Positions 45,472 to 55,659 of a DNA stretch of 64,000 bases are shown here, in pieces. The stretch is from NCBI GenBank assembly GCA_033439685.1, contig JAUEDM010000004.1, positions 1-64,000 of the forward strand, written 5' to 3'. Under the pieces are notes generated by a model. It had not been told where the DNA came from and did not search any database. It saw only the letters and a list, made by a program, of their open reading frames with translations. The DNA comes from Apodospora peruviana (taxonomy: Eukaryota; Ascomycota; Sordariomycetes; Sordariales; Lasiosphaeriaceae). Each line of letters opens with the position of its first letter. Positions within the stretch are counted from its first letter, which is position 1. The translations under genes and the position numbers were made by a program.

Positions 45472-46071
45472 TTAATGATGAGCAGGCGGTGCAGCCGACA
45501 TGCCCATGGGCGCCTGCATCTGATAGCCCTGCTTGTACACACCGGCCTCCCTCCGTTTCTCGAGTTCCGTGTACTCCTGGATGGCCGCGCAGCACGGGCA
45601 GCACCACGGCTTGAGGCAGTCGGTGCAGCCGTTGCCGTCGTTGATGCCGTAGCGCTTGCGGATGGCGCGGCGCTGGCCCCACTCGACGATGAAGCCGCCC
45701 GTGAAGGTGTACTGCAGCAGGGTGTAGATGGCACAGGTGCCGCCGCAGCCGCTGGGGTCTTCTTTGGACGGGTCCGAGAGCCAGGTTCCTGTTTTTTGGA
45801 CCACTTTTTTTGCGGGAGGTTAGTTTTTGTGTGGGGATGAAGAGGTGGCAGTAATTGAATGGGATAAGCTTATTGTTTGACTGGGGCTGGGGGGATTCAT
45901 GATATGTGTTTTTGTTGGTTGGTTGGCTGGACCTGGCAGAAGACTGGACTGCTGGGAAGTTGGCGGGTGCTTACGGAGACAGGGACAACATGTTCCCATG
46001 AGGCAATTGCCGCCGGAGAAGCAGTCGCAGAGGCCTTGCTGCCATTCGTGTTCTCTGATAGTGGGAGGCAT
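45472..46071 (-). CDS. PLAC8-family Cys-rich protein
   Basis: Exons 46071-45975 and 45803-45472 with a 171-nt intron, long for this window (C|gtaagc...aaaaaaag|TG); 142 residues. The PLAC8 pattern is clear: EWQQGLCDCF, CLMGTCCPCL, then after the intron a GCGGTCAIY...TGGFIVEWGQRRAIRKRYGI segment (in parts) and the second Cys cluster DCLKPWCCPCCAAIQEYTEL. PLAC8/FCR proteins are small membrane-associated proteins linked to metal (Cd, Zn, Ca) handling or cell-size control in plants and fungi; the fungal role is uncertain. The C-terminus is rich in Met, Pro and Ala. Confidence 0.88.
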
Positions 46072-47833
46072 TTTGGCGGGTTTTACTTCGTCCTTTCTTC
46101 TCGGAGGTGGATCTGGGGAATGTAGGTCGATTCTGTCGTTCTCAGGTGGGCGTATGTACCTTATGGTGTAAGGTTGTGGAAAAGGACTCTGTTTTTGTTG
46201 GTTGTAAAACACGTGCAAGCGCCAACAGTTTGCAAGACTGAGCAAAAAGAACTTGAAAGAATGGAAGGAAGAACCAGAACTTCCCCCATCAGCAACTTGG
46301 TCCGCGGGCCGAAGGAGCAAGTCCACTCTTTATTTCTCCCTCTTCTTCTCCCTCCTCACGGACAACATGGCACGCCGAGCAGGCGCAGACCGAGTAATCA
46401 GCCCAACGTCAGATTCCCGGATAGGTGTGAACCCACGACTGCAAGTACTTCCGAAAAGTAGTCTGTAAGCGGAGGGACTTCGGTACACCAAGGATCCTGG
46501 CGAGCTGCCCGCACCGTTGGACTTGGACCTTGACTCCCTCACCAGATTGGCTGGCTGGCCTGCGGCGCAGCGGTCTGACAGTGCCGTTTTCATGATGACA
46601 GGGGCTGTTTCATTCAGGGTCCGAATGTTGAGACCCAAAAGCTTGTTGGTGTGCACAGTTCTCTGGTTACGTCCGTGGTTGACCATATTTGCTTGAGGGG
46701 TGGACATGGATGTAGATTGGTGCCATGAAACTACAACTTTTCTTTGTTTTTCGTGTTTATGATTCGTTAGTTCGGCGCTCGCGAACAGCGGGTCTCTTTT
46801 ATTCTGATGTAAGAGCGATCGCAAATAAACTCTTCTCAAATTTCTCGCCGCTTACCGGCAGCAACTCGACCACCACGCCCACCCGGCCGCCCCAACCAAC
46901 CATGCGGCACGGGTAGCATAGGGCAGAGCAGCAGACCATAATGAATCGAATCAGTCGATAGCTAATTCGTGCAGTGTCCCGAAATAACACTCCACTGCCG
47001 CAATATCCCCAACCGCATGTAGTGTTTCCCAAAGAAAAGGATGCATTGTGGCTCATACGCCTTTCGGCCGCCGCCCAAGAATTTGAACGTTCATCGCTGC
47101 TATATCCGAAAGCCATGGAAAACCTTCATGTTAGCGGCCGGTCTTGATTCGGCACCGGATATAGTAGTACAAGTACCGGTGTGCTTCTTGTTCCCTAAGA
47201 CGGAGATAACAGTAGGAGGAGCGTTGGCCGCAGCAGCGGTCCCTGTCTGTCCCAAACCAGTCAAGGAGACGCCATATCGGGCGTCAAAACGTCTCGACGG
47301 TAAATATAGAGGCCAACGACTGCCATCACACATGTCTTTGCTGTCGACCTCGGCCCCCAACTCCACCGCCAGCGGCCGCCGGGTGCACAAGATCAGTGCC
47401 CCCATTTACCGTCAAGTAGCTAAGGCAGGATTCGTTTCATGCGGTTGACTCGATACACCCTCAATATACCCCATGTCGTCCATAGATAGATTTGTTTCCT
47501 AGAATTAACATGGACCCTCAAACTGAATCAACCGCGCGTCGCGGCGGCTATGAGCATCAATGTTGAGACCAAGAGGGTGGTAACGCAACCTATCTCCGTG
47601 TCCGATCGTGTCCAATCTCACTCAATTGACTTCTTGCGTACCTGGGTAGGTAGGTATTTAATCGCAGGAACGCCTCGTTCAAATCGTGTTCTTGGATGAA
47701 AGCATCACCCAATCGAAGTCATCCTTTCTCTCTTTGACAATAAAGCATCCCAGGCTCATATTCTCTGAATTGCATCACGCTCTCGAGTCTCCAAGAACAG
47801 ACCTCTCTGAGCGAAATCGGAAGAAAAAACAAA
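46072..47833. other. Long intergenic region, no gene seen
   Basis: About 1.8 kb. Frames such as 46330-46839 (-) and 47041-47448 (+) show no domain, signal peptide or splice support. Confidence 0.4.
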
Positions 47834-48427
47834 ATGGTCGGCAACAAGAACCGTCTCTATGTCGCCCTGTATCCAAGCGGGGTGGTAAACAACGAAGAAC
47901 GCATGTACGTTGACACGTTCGACAAAAAGAAACCCCAAACCATACCGATCTAACAGTCTCCTTCTCAACTCATCAGGTACCACTGGGCGTTCCTAATCGG
48001 CCCAAAAGCCGAAAAGGGCAGCGCCGTCGGCGGCACGCGCTACCACGTGAAGAACACCCCCTTCGGCGGCTGGCAGTACGAGGAACGGCCGGTGCCTGAC
48101 GTGCGGACCACCGGCACGCTGCTCGTGCGCATAACGGTGGCCAAGATCACTGACGAGGCGCGCCTGATCGAAATCTTCCGGTCGGTCCCTGTCGTCCAGA
48201 ATGATCCCAACTGGAGGTGCCGGACATGGCTGGCGCAAGCGCTGGCGGCCATCGCAGCAGACGGAACCGCCGTCGGCACGTCAGTGCTCGACTGGGCAAC
48301 CATCGAGCAGAAAGCGAGGCAGTACGCCGCCCAGAAGACCGCTGAGGGCCGGTACGGCTCGGGTGCGAACCTGTCGGTCGCGAGGCCCACGTTCGACCTC
48401 ATGGAGGGCAAGGAGGTTATTGCTTAG
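47834..48427 (+). CDS. Conserved fungal protein of unknown function (HET-neighbourhood type)
   Basis: Exons 47834-47904 and 47977-48427 (AT|gtacgt...catcag|G), 173 residues. No signal peptide or membrane helix. It opens with LYVALYPSG, then YHWAFLIGPK, GTRYHVKNT, LLVRITVAKITDE and RSVPVVQNDPNWRCRTWLAQ blocks. From memory this pattern is a widespread filamentous-fungal family without an assigned function. The invariant-looking YHWAF His and the WRCRTW Cys suggest a papain-like or PPPDE-type fold, but this is a guess. It sits 1.3 kb before a HET gene. Confidence 0.82.
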
Positions 48428-48590
48428 GCGGCCTTGCCCAGGTGTTCAGTTTCTTGTTGACGGTATGGGTTGCGGGTCACCCATCAATAGCAAGATCGGA
48501 AAAGGTCCAGGGAATGGGTTTATTTAGAGTTGAAATGCTATCGCCGCTTGCTTCTGTCGTTCCGCTCAATCATTCTCCACGTATTACCGC

Positions 48591-49481
48591 TCATATCTCA
48601 CCCCACCATTTCTGTCGTGTCTTCTCCATCTTGATCACCTCGTCGGGCTGTCTCTCCAGAATCCTGTCCAACAAAGCCTGCCAGTCCGGCCTCAGCGCGT
48701 TGCCGTGCCACGCCGACGTGTACTCCCAGTAGTGCGGATACCAGCCGGAGAAAGCCCAGTCGATGATACCGACGACCTCGTCGCCGCGCAACAGCACATT
48801 GCAAGGGTTCAGGTCCGCGTGCGTAAACACCGAACCCTCAGGCCACGGCCCGTCCTGACGAGCAGCCATCTCCTTGAGGTCCGTCCACTCCTGGTCGTCG
48901 CAGTGATCGTTTGACGGCTTGGTTTCCGCTTTATCGATCTGAGTAGAGTCTCGTAACCAAAAGTGAAATTCATGGATCGTCTTGAAGGGACCGAAGCGCG
49001 GGAGGGCGCGCGTGATCCTGGCATCGTGCAGCGATCCGCCAACACAGCTCTGCACGACTCCAGGCGATGGTGGTCGAAGGCTTCTCAATTCTTGCAGCAT
49101 TTGCCGTAATTGACTGAGAAGCCTTTGGCGCGACGGTTCTGGTAGATCCGGCCAGGCGACCACGAACTCTTTGCCTTGGATCCGTTCCATGACGATGTAG
49201 GCGCGGTTCTTGTGGACGAAGGAGCACCAGACCTTGGGCACGGGGATGTTGGACGTGTTTTTGGCGACAAATTGCATTGTCGCTGCCTCTGTGAGGTGCA
49301 CGAAGCGGCCGGATTTGACAATCAGGGAGGGCGAGATGGGCACGCAGTCGCCATGGCGTCGGTAAAGCCTGGCCGTCGTCTTGAGCGCTAAAAGTGTCAG
49401 GAGTCGGCGAAACGGAGTGTTGTTGATGGCCAAATCTTCTGTTCCCTGGTGTTGGGTCTCGAGTTTGGAATGGGCCGACAT
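48591..49481 (-). CDS. APH-type phosphotransferase family protein
   Basis: Single exon, 296 residues from MSAHSKLETQ; an in-frame ATG 13 codons further up is possible. APH-fold kinase: a VPVPKVWCSF-like N-lobe hinge segment (here NIPVPKVWCSF), RAYIVMERIQG, a catalytic loop FTHADLNPCNVLL (H221, D223, N226) and a metal-binding VVGIIDWAFSGWYPHYWEY block. These proteins are abundant in filamentous fungi and of unknown substrate. The fold is the same as the kinase at 14922 but the loop differs (HAD against HGD), so they are distant relatives. Confidence 0.88.
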   Translation of the reverse strand: MSAHSKLETQHQGTEDLAINNTPFRRLLTLLALKTTARLYRRHGDCVPISPSLIVKSGRFVHLTEAATMQFVAKNTSNIPVPKVWCSFVHKNRAYIVMERIQGKEFVVAWPDLPEPSRQRLLSQLRQMLQELRSLRPPSPGVVQSCVGGSLHDARITRALPRFGPFKTIHEFHFWLRDSTQIDKAETKPSNDHCDDQEWTDLKEMAARQDGPWPEGSVFTHADLNPCNVLLRGDEVVGIIDWAFSGWYPHYWEYTSAWHGNALRPDWQALLDRILERQPDEVIKMEKTRQKWWGEI

Positions 49482-49715
49482 GGTTGCGGTGAACGTGATG
49501 ATGAAAAGAGAAACAGCCAACAGTTGTCAGCTGGTCAGCCTGAATCTGAGGTCACGGTGGTCTGTGCTCAAGACGTTTGTAGGGTTAGGGGACATGCATG
49601 ACTGACTGCAGTGACACCGAACTTGAACCCCTCCCTCAGGCTGCTAAGCAACACCATTCTTCACGAATGAAGTGCATGGTCCTCCTCATCGCGTTTAATC
49701 TGACCACGTCTCGAA

Positions 49716-51365
49716 ATGCGACTAATCAATACGACAACACTGGATTTCAACGAGTTCATCTGTTCCGACCTTCCGGTGTACGGCATACTCTCACACAGAT
49801 GGGAAACAGGCGAAGCCACCTTTGAGGATGCGAAGGCGGGGCTGCTCCGCACCGGTACTTCACAGGGCATCCTGAAGGTACGGAAAGCCTGCGAATTGGC
49901 GCGGAACGATAAGCTCGAGTACTGTTGGGTCGACACATGCTGCATCGACAAGACGAGCAGCAGCGAACTGACCGAAGCCATCAACTCAATGTTCCAGTGG
50001 TACGCTTCCGCCAGAGTCTGCTACGCCTTCCTTTCCGACTTAGGATCTGACGACAGTATCGAGGCCTTGGGTAGGTGCAGCTGGTTCAGAAGAGGGTGGA
50101 CATTGCAGGAACTCATTGCCCCGACCACGCTCCGGTTCTATGATGAAAGCTGGGCTTTGCGGGGAACCAAGACCGACCACGCTGAACTGGTCAGCAGCAT
50201 CACATCAGTCGACGAAAGCATCCTCTTGGGACACAAGCCCCTCAGCTCCATACCCATCGGTCGGCGCATGTCGTGGGCCGCTGGACGCCAAACGACACGC
50301 CTTGAGGACATTGCGTACTGTCTTCTCGGTATTTTTGGTATCAATATGCCTCTCATCTACGGCGAAGGCCAGAAAGCATTTACGCGTCTCCAGGAGGAAA
50401 TCATCCGTCAGAATAACGACCTCAGCATCTTTCTGTGGACATCCAGGTGTGGAAACAAGTATCGAGGCATCCTGGGTCAATCGCCCGACGAGTTCAAATG
50501 CGCTTCCAGCATAGTCCGGCAAAGCGTCACGCCCAGCTTGGAGAATCCCGAGTACATCATCACGAACAAAGGGATCCGAATCAACATCTCGCTGTCCGTA
50601 GGCAGTGACGGCTTGCTAATCCTATGGGCAAATCACATCGACGACGGTAATGCTTATGGGGTCTATCTTCGACCATACGGAGACGGAATTTACGTGCGAG
50701 CGAATCCAGCCAGGCTCGCCGTTGCGTGGTTCGCCGATGTTGCGCTCAAGCTCCGGGCTTCCGACTCCGTTCGATACTTAAGCAAGGAGGTCGATCCCGA
50801 GATGACGTATACCATTGATAGAGCGATGGACAAAGCGTTTCTGCTTGAAGGCGAGCTCAAAACGCGCGAGTACAGTTACGTATCAACGACACCTTCGAGC
50901 TGGTGGGACAATGACCTCAAGATATACCTGAGGGACTGGACGCGACCGTTTGTTGCTTTCCACGTCTTCAAATCGGACTGGGACAATACTATGCGTGATA
51001 ATCGTTTTGTCGTCGCTTTTGGGGTCACTGTCAGCAAGAGACCTTGGTTCAACATTGGGTCACATCGACAGAACCCCGCTCTCTTTGACGCGGCAATGCG
51101 CGGCCAGCTCGTGGACGTTGAGTTTCTCGGCTCGCGGCAAGGGGAGGCCAGTGAAGTCATCCAGCTGGAACGACGCATTGCTGCTACTACAAGAGCAGCC
51201 GCGGCGTCCAAAATCAGAACCACTACTGGTAGCAAATCTGACGTGGTATTAGAGGACGACAAATGGACAACCACCCTCACCTTTTCGTTGTCAATCAAGA
51301 TCTTCCACGGACAATCGGAAGTTTACTGTCTATCTCTAAATGGTGCACATCCTGTTCGGAAATAA
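49716..51365 (+). CDS. HET-domain protein
   Basis: Single exon, 549 residues. The N-terminal ~160 residues are a HET domain: MRLINTTTL, YGILSHRW, LEYCWVDTCCIDK, SELTEAINSMFQWY, CSWFRRGWTLQELIAP. Next comes the conserved AYCLLGIFGINMPLIYGEG segment, then ~300 residues of beta-rich sequence without ankyrin or WD repeats. HET domains trigger cell death in vegetative incompatibility and resemble TIR domains. The stand-alone form may act as executor for a separate sensor. It starts 234 bp from the divergent APH gene. Confidence 0.93.
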   Translation: MRLINTTTLDFNEFICSDLPVYGILSHRWETGEATFEDAKAGLLRTGTSQGILKVRKACELARNDKLEYCWVDTCCIDKTSSSELTEAINSMFQWYASARVCYAFLSDLGSDDSIEALGRCSWFRRGWTLQELIAPTTLRFYDESWALRGTKTDHAELVSSITSVDESILLGHKPLSSIPIGRRMSWAAGRQTTRLEDIAYCLLGIFGINMPLIYGEGQKAFTRLQEEIIRQNNDLSIFLWTSRCGNKYRGILGQSPDEFKCASSIVRQSVTPSLENPEYIITNKGIRINISLSVGSDGLLILWANHIDDGNAYGVYLRPYGDGIYVRANPARLAVAWFADVALKLRASDSVRYLSKEVDPEMTYTIDRAMDKAFLLEGELKTREYSYVSTTPSSWWDNDLKIYLRDWTRPFVAFHVFKSDWDNTMRDNRFVVAFGVTVSKRPWFNIGSHRQNPALFDAAMRGQLVDVEFLGSRQGEASEVIQLERRIAATTRAAAASKIRTTTGSKSDVVLEDDKWTTTLTFSLSIKIFHGQSEVYCLSLNGAHPVRK

Positions 51366-52178
51366 ATGCGGCCGCCTGGTATAAGGTGATACCCAGTCGT
51401 CTCGTAACTCAGGGGACCTGAGCAAGTCGTATAAATACCAACCTGTATGGATGTTACTGTATCGAGGCTCTCCTTATACGTATACGCGGATTAGTTAGGT
51501 GGGTCGCTTGGCAAAACCGAGGGTACAAGAAAATGGAATGAGTTGATGCAGTGCCAAGGTAGCATCCCCCGAAATTCTAGAGCTCACCCCCAGTGGTCCC
51601 AGTGGATTATCTGATGATTTTCTTATCATCATTCTCCCACCCACAGCTACCCAGAATGATGCCTTGGGGTAACACGACGTGGTAGCTCAGCACGTGCTCA
51701 GGTAGGTAAGACGCCTTGTTGGGGGCTCTTTGTAGGCGCTATTCCATTTCTGTATCCGAGATGGTTCAAACCTACGGCGTATTAATCAGTGGCGGCGTTG
51801 ATGGACTGAGAATATTTCCTTATCTTTCAGCTTGCTCGTGTAATACAACATTGCCAAGACTAAAAGGGATTACTAAGAACCCGACGATATTGCATTTTTG
51901 TTCTGGCCCCCGTACTAGAACTCGGACAACCAATCCCACTCATGCTTGAGTAGCACTAAAGGTGTCAGTCTTCCACCCACCAGCTCGGCTAGGCACCCCC
52001 TTTCATGCACGCTAAAATCCTACAAGGCGATAGCTCGCTGATCATAAGAGAAACATTTTACCCCGGCATTGATGATCTTCTTCCGATTTTACATTGTGTG
52101 ACAATTCCCATCACCTTGCCTCTAGGTATTGTGATGATGCGAAGCTGCTGCTGACTACCGACACAGCAGCAGAACGCC
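51366..52178. other. Intergenic, no gene seen
   Basis: About 0.8 kb upstream of the lectin-like gene; no supported frame or RNA. Confidence 0.4.
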
Positions 52179-53876
52179 ATGGAGGAGTCAAAGTCGCCAA
52201 CACAAGTGCATATCATGGAGGAGGAGCTACAGTCACCGCGACCCATGACCATAGAGGAGTCACAGTCGCCGCGACCTTTGCTGCCCATCGAACGCAGCCA
52301 ATCCGACTATTCAGCGCTGCAGGTAGTCGATGCCGAGCACAACCACAACCCATCACCGCAAGTGCTCTACGATGACAACGCGCCACAAGTCGTGTTTGAC
52401 GACGACAAGTTTCACGATGGGTCGCTCGACGCCTCCAGCCCGGAAGTGGTGACATCGGGGGAGCACCTCCCAGAGGTCGTTTCGATGCCCGGCGGCGCGT
52501 CCGGGCGGCCCCCCGTTCCCTGGTGGCGGCGCAAACGTTTCCTCGCAGCCATCACGGTCGCCATTGTCATCGTCGTTGTGGTGCTAGGCGCTGTGCTCGG
52601 CACCCGCAAGAAGTCCGAATCCTCAACCGCGTTGAGAGCAAGCGCATGCAACAATACCGTCTGCCCGCAGATTCTCAGCGCCGCCGTTCTGGGGCCGAAC
52701 ACGACCGACGACCGGAAACTCATGGTCTTTGCGCGCGGCGACGGCGCCATCTACTTCAACTGGGCGCAGATTGCCAACCTCAGCGACACGGGCGGCTGGC
52801 CGGCCGACAGCCGCTGGAGCGCTCTCGTGGGCGGTGCATCCTTCGTCAGCCAGCCGAGCGCCATGTCCTGGAATTCTGGCTCGCGCGTGTCGGTCGCGAC
52901 CATGGTCGACGGCACTGGCACCGAAAGTAACGTCCAGATGACCAAGTTCACGGTCGACGAGAGCGGACCCAACGGGTTTACGGTTGACGGGTGGAAGGAC
53001 CTCGGCGGGCCGGTCGGCAGCCCGTTGGGAACGTGCGCGATCAACGGCACCCGCGGTGACTACTATTCGGTCGAGAATACCGCCGAGGGCGCCAAGTTCC
53101 TCCACAATCTCTCGCACCGGAACGGCACTGTCGACATGTGGAAGCACCCCGACCAGCTAGGCGTCCCGCAGTGGGACGTGGGCGCAAACTTCACCTTCAA
53201 CCAGACGGCGAAACCGGCCGTCGTGTGCCGGCCGTCGTACTGGGTGCACGACCTGGTCTTTTACGATGACAAGAGCGCGGTGCGGCACGGCATGTGGGCT
53301 TTCCATATTCCCGGCAACCACTGGACCGAGTTCACCGACCTGGGCGGCAAGTTCAAGGGCGAGCCGACGGTGATCGCCGTGGGCGCCGACAGGATTGACT
53401 TTTTCGGGATTGGGGAAGACGCGGCCATGTATCACTTCACTTGGACGGAAGCAGACAGCCATAGCGCGCTCGAGAGCCTGGGCGGGTCGTTTCACAGCGC
53501 AGCCTCGGCCGTGGCGACAGGTCTAATTGCATCTTCAACCGGCAACAGTACGGTCAATGGCACCGGCAGCGTCAGGATTGATGTTGTGGCGCTGGGGATG
53601 AACGATCACATCTTTCATCGAGTTATGAGAGGCAAAAGGTGGGTGTCGGACTGGGAGGACCTCGGCGTTGAAGGCAATAGCGCGCCGCTGGTGGTCCATT
53701 ACGGACATGGCAGCTCGGAGCAGCCTGAGCGGGTGGGCGTGTTTATGGTTGGGTATGACGGCCAGGTCAAGCAGGCGACGTGGACGGTTTCGGTTGAGCA
53801 GACGAGCTGGAAGGATCTCAAGTGGACGAGCATGGGCGGTGCCATGACTAGCGATTTTTTCCGATTTGAGACTTGA
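52179..53876 (+). CDS. Membrane-anchored fungal lectin-like beta-propeller protein
   Basis: Single exon, 565 residues. Residues 1-115 form an acidic, Ser/Pro-rich cytosolic tail with repeated EEx-QSPRP units. A transmembrane helix follows at about 120-142 (FLAAITVAIVIVVVVLGAVL) after a WWRRKR stop, so it is a type II protein with an outside C-terminus. The ectodomain has about six repeats with a WK/WTDLGG and D-x-x-x-FG pattern (GWKDLGGPVG, FTDLGGKFKG, WEDLGVEGN), as in fucose-specific lectin/PLL-like propellers, and several N-glycosylation sites. Ligand binding is inferred, not shown. Fungal paralogues of this layout are common. Confidence 0.85.
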   Translation: MEESKSPTQVHIMEEELQSPRPMTIEESQSPRPLLPIERSQSDYSALQVVDAEHNHNPSPQVLYDDNAPQVVFDDDKFHDGSLDASSPEVVTSGEHLPEVVSMPGGASGRPPVPWWRRKRFLAAITVAIVIVVVVLGAVLGTRKKSESSTALRASACNNTVCPQILSAAVLGPNTTDDRKLMVFARGDGAIYFNWAQIANLSDTGGWPADSRWSALVGGASFVSQPSAMSWNSGSRVSVATMVDGTGTESNVQMTKFTVDESGPNGFTVDGWKDLGGPVGSPLGTCAINGTRGDYYSVENTAEGAKFLHNLSHRNGTVDMWKHPDQLGVPQWDVGANFTFNQTAKPAVVCRPSYWVHDLVFYDDKSAVRHGMWAFHIPGNHWTEFTDLGGKFKGEPTVIAVGADRIDFFGIGEDAAMYHFTWTEADSHSALESLGGSFHSAASAVATGLIASSTGNSTVNGTGSVRIDVVALGMNDHIFHRVMRGKRWVSDWEDLGVEGNSAPLVVHYGHGSSEQPERVGVFMVGYDGQVKQATWTVSVEQTSWKDLKWTSMGGAMTSDFFRFET

Positions 53877-54305
53877 TTGAGGGTCACACACCGGCTTGGG
53901 TTTGTACAGATTTGATGAATGTTGGGAGGATTTCAGCTATATATTGTTTCAGGTTTATGAAAGCGTACATAGAGATCATGTTCGAAATAATTGCGAAAAA
54001 GGATAAAGAAGGTCGATATTGAACGCTTGCATGTGGTTTACCGTGTTTAGGCGCTGACAAAGAGACAGCCCATAGCTGCCGGCTTTTTGGTCTTTTGAAT
54101 TGTTAGGGGTCGTTACGGGGGATCTTTCCTTGTTTCTGATTGGCGGGATATGCACATCTATGACGACAACAGAGGTGCTCGGCCCGTCATCGCATGGTCA
54201 CCCACTTGCATCTACCTAAAATAACAACAAAACCTGCCATAAGGCATTCAAGATTGATCGGTATTGCCCGCAACAATCTCGTCAACGGGCAGTGGAAACA
54301 CGAAG
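53877..54305. other. Intergenic, no gene seen
   Basis: Short spacer between two co-directional genes. No features. Confidence 0.4.
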
Positions 54306-55331
54306 ATGGCCCAACTCGACCTGAACCCATCCGCCCGGATCCCTCTCATGAAAATCCAAACCCACCATCTCGAAGCCGGCCCCAAGCTCCCCGTCACCAA
54401 ATCGCACACGCACCCCAGAAAACAGAAAGCAGACGGAGAAGTCCCGGAAAATGGCAGCGTGTACTTCATCGGCAACGCCACGACCGTGATCGAGTGGCAC
54501 GACATCCGCATTCTGACGGATCCCAATTTCCTCCACGCCGGCGACCACGTCCACCTCGGCCCCGGCGTGACGGCCGAGCGCCTAAAAGATCCCATCGTCG
54601 ACATGCACCAACTGCCGCCGCTGGATTGCATTCTGCTGTCGCACTACCACGAGGACCACTTTGACCGCAAGGTCGAGGAGTCGCTGAACCGGGCGTTTCC
54701 CATCGTGACCACGCCGCACGCCAAGAAGGCGCTCACCTCCAAAGAGGATCCCTTCCAGGCGGTCTACGATCTGGACTTTTTCCAGGGGCTGGTCATGTCG
54801 GCGCCGCCGGCCTCAGGCAGTCGCGGATGGAAGAGACCAGCGATCAAAGTCACGGGCATGCCGGGCAAACACGTGCCGCCGGGACCGCTGTCGACGCTCA
54901 ACGATCTTTTGGGAGCGGTGCCGCCGACAAACGGCTGGGTACTGGAGCTGGGCTACATTTCCGAAGGTCAGATGGAGAGCGTGGGCTACCGCATCTATAT
55001 TTCCGGCGACACGCTTTTTGTGGACGAGCTGAAAGAAATCCCCAAGTGGCTGCGTAACGAGAAGATCGACCTGATGCTGGTTCACCTGGGCGGCACCACG
55101 ATTCCGGGACCGCACACGCCGTTGTTTATGGTCACGATGGACGGGAAGCAAGGGGTGCAGCTGATGCGGCTGATGGACCCGGACGTGACGGTGCCGATCC
55201 ATTTCGATGATTACAGCGTCATGCTGAGCGGGTTGGACGACTTCCGGAAGGAAGTCGAGGCGGCTGGGTTTGGGGACCGGGTGGTTTATCTGGATCGGGG
55301 GGATGAGTACCGGTTTTCAGTTAGAGAATGA
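54306..55331 (+). CDS. Metallo-beta-lactamase-fold hydrolase
   Basis: Single exon, 341 residues from MAQLDLNPSA. The metal-binding motif is HYHEDHFD (H113, H115, D117, H118); further ligands are expected in the PGKHVPPG segment, the YISGDTLF strand and the C-terminal PIHFDDY His. The GNATTVIEWHDIRILTDP start is typical of the UlaG/NAPE-PLD-like branch of MBL enzymes (phosphodiesterases or lactonases). No signal peptide, so likely cytosolic. Substrate unknown. Confidence 0.9.
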   Translation: MAQLDLNPSARIPLMKIQTHHLEAGPKLPVTKSHTHPRKQKADGEVPENGSVYFIGNATTVIEWHDIRILTDPNFLHAGDHVHLGPGVTAERLKDPIVDMHQLPPLDCILLSHYHEDHFDRKVEESLNRAFPIVTTPHAKKALTSKEDPFQAVYDLDFFQGLVMSAPPASGSRGWKRPAIKVTGMPGKHVPPGPLSTLNDLLGAVPPTNGWVLELGYISEGQMESVGYRIYISGDTLFVDELKEIPKWLRNEKIDLMLVHLGGTTIPGPHTPLFMVTMDGKQGVQLMRLMDPDVTVPIHFDDYSVMLSGLDDFRKEVEAAGFGDRVVYLDRGDEYRFSVRE

Positions 55332-55659
55332 GTCGATAAAAGCAGTTGGAATATTAGAGAGCTGACAGTCATAACTTACCCTGTGATTATTAACACGTGT
55401 GTCTCTCGCTGTTTCTCATGCACCCAAAATGTTATTACATGAGCTTGGCTCTAACAAAGACTAATTAATAATTCCAAATTCGCCAACCAATTCCAACCCG
55501 CCAGAATATCTTCCATGTATCAGATACTTCAGCCTGAGATACCAGAAACTACCAGGTACACATCAATAGCACAAGTCCCAAACAAAAACAAAAGGAAAAA
55601 CAAAAAAAAACCAAGTTCTCTCCCAAGACCCTAGGTAGGCAGATAGACAAAGCCCCATA
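55332..55659. other. Intergenic, no gene seen
   Basis: Convergent 3' flanks; A-rich tract near 55580-55610. Confidence 0.4.

Noticed and set aside
47041..47448. 135-codon frame
   Set aside because: No signal peptide, domain or initiation context.
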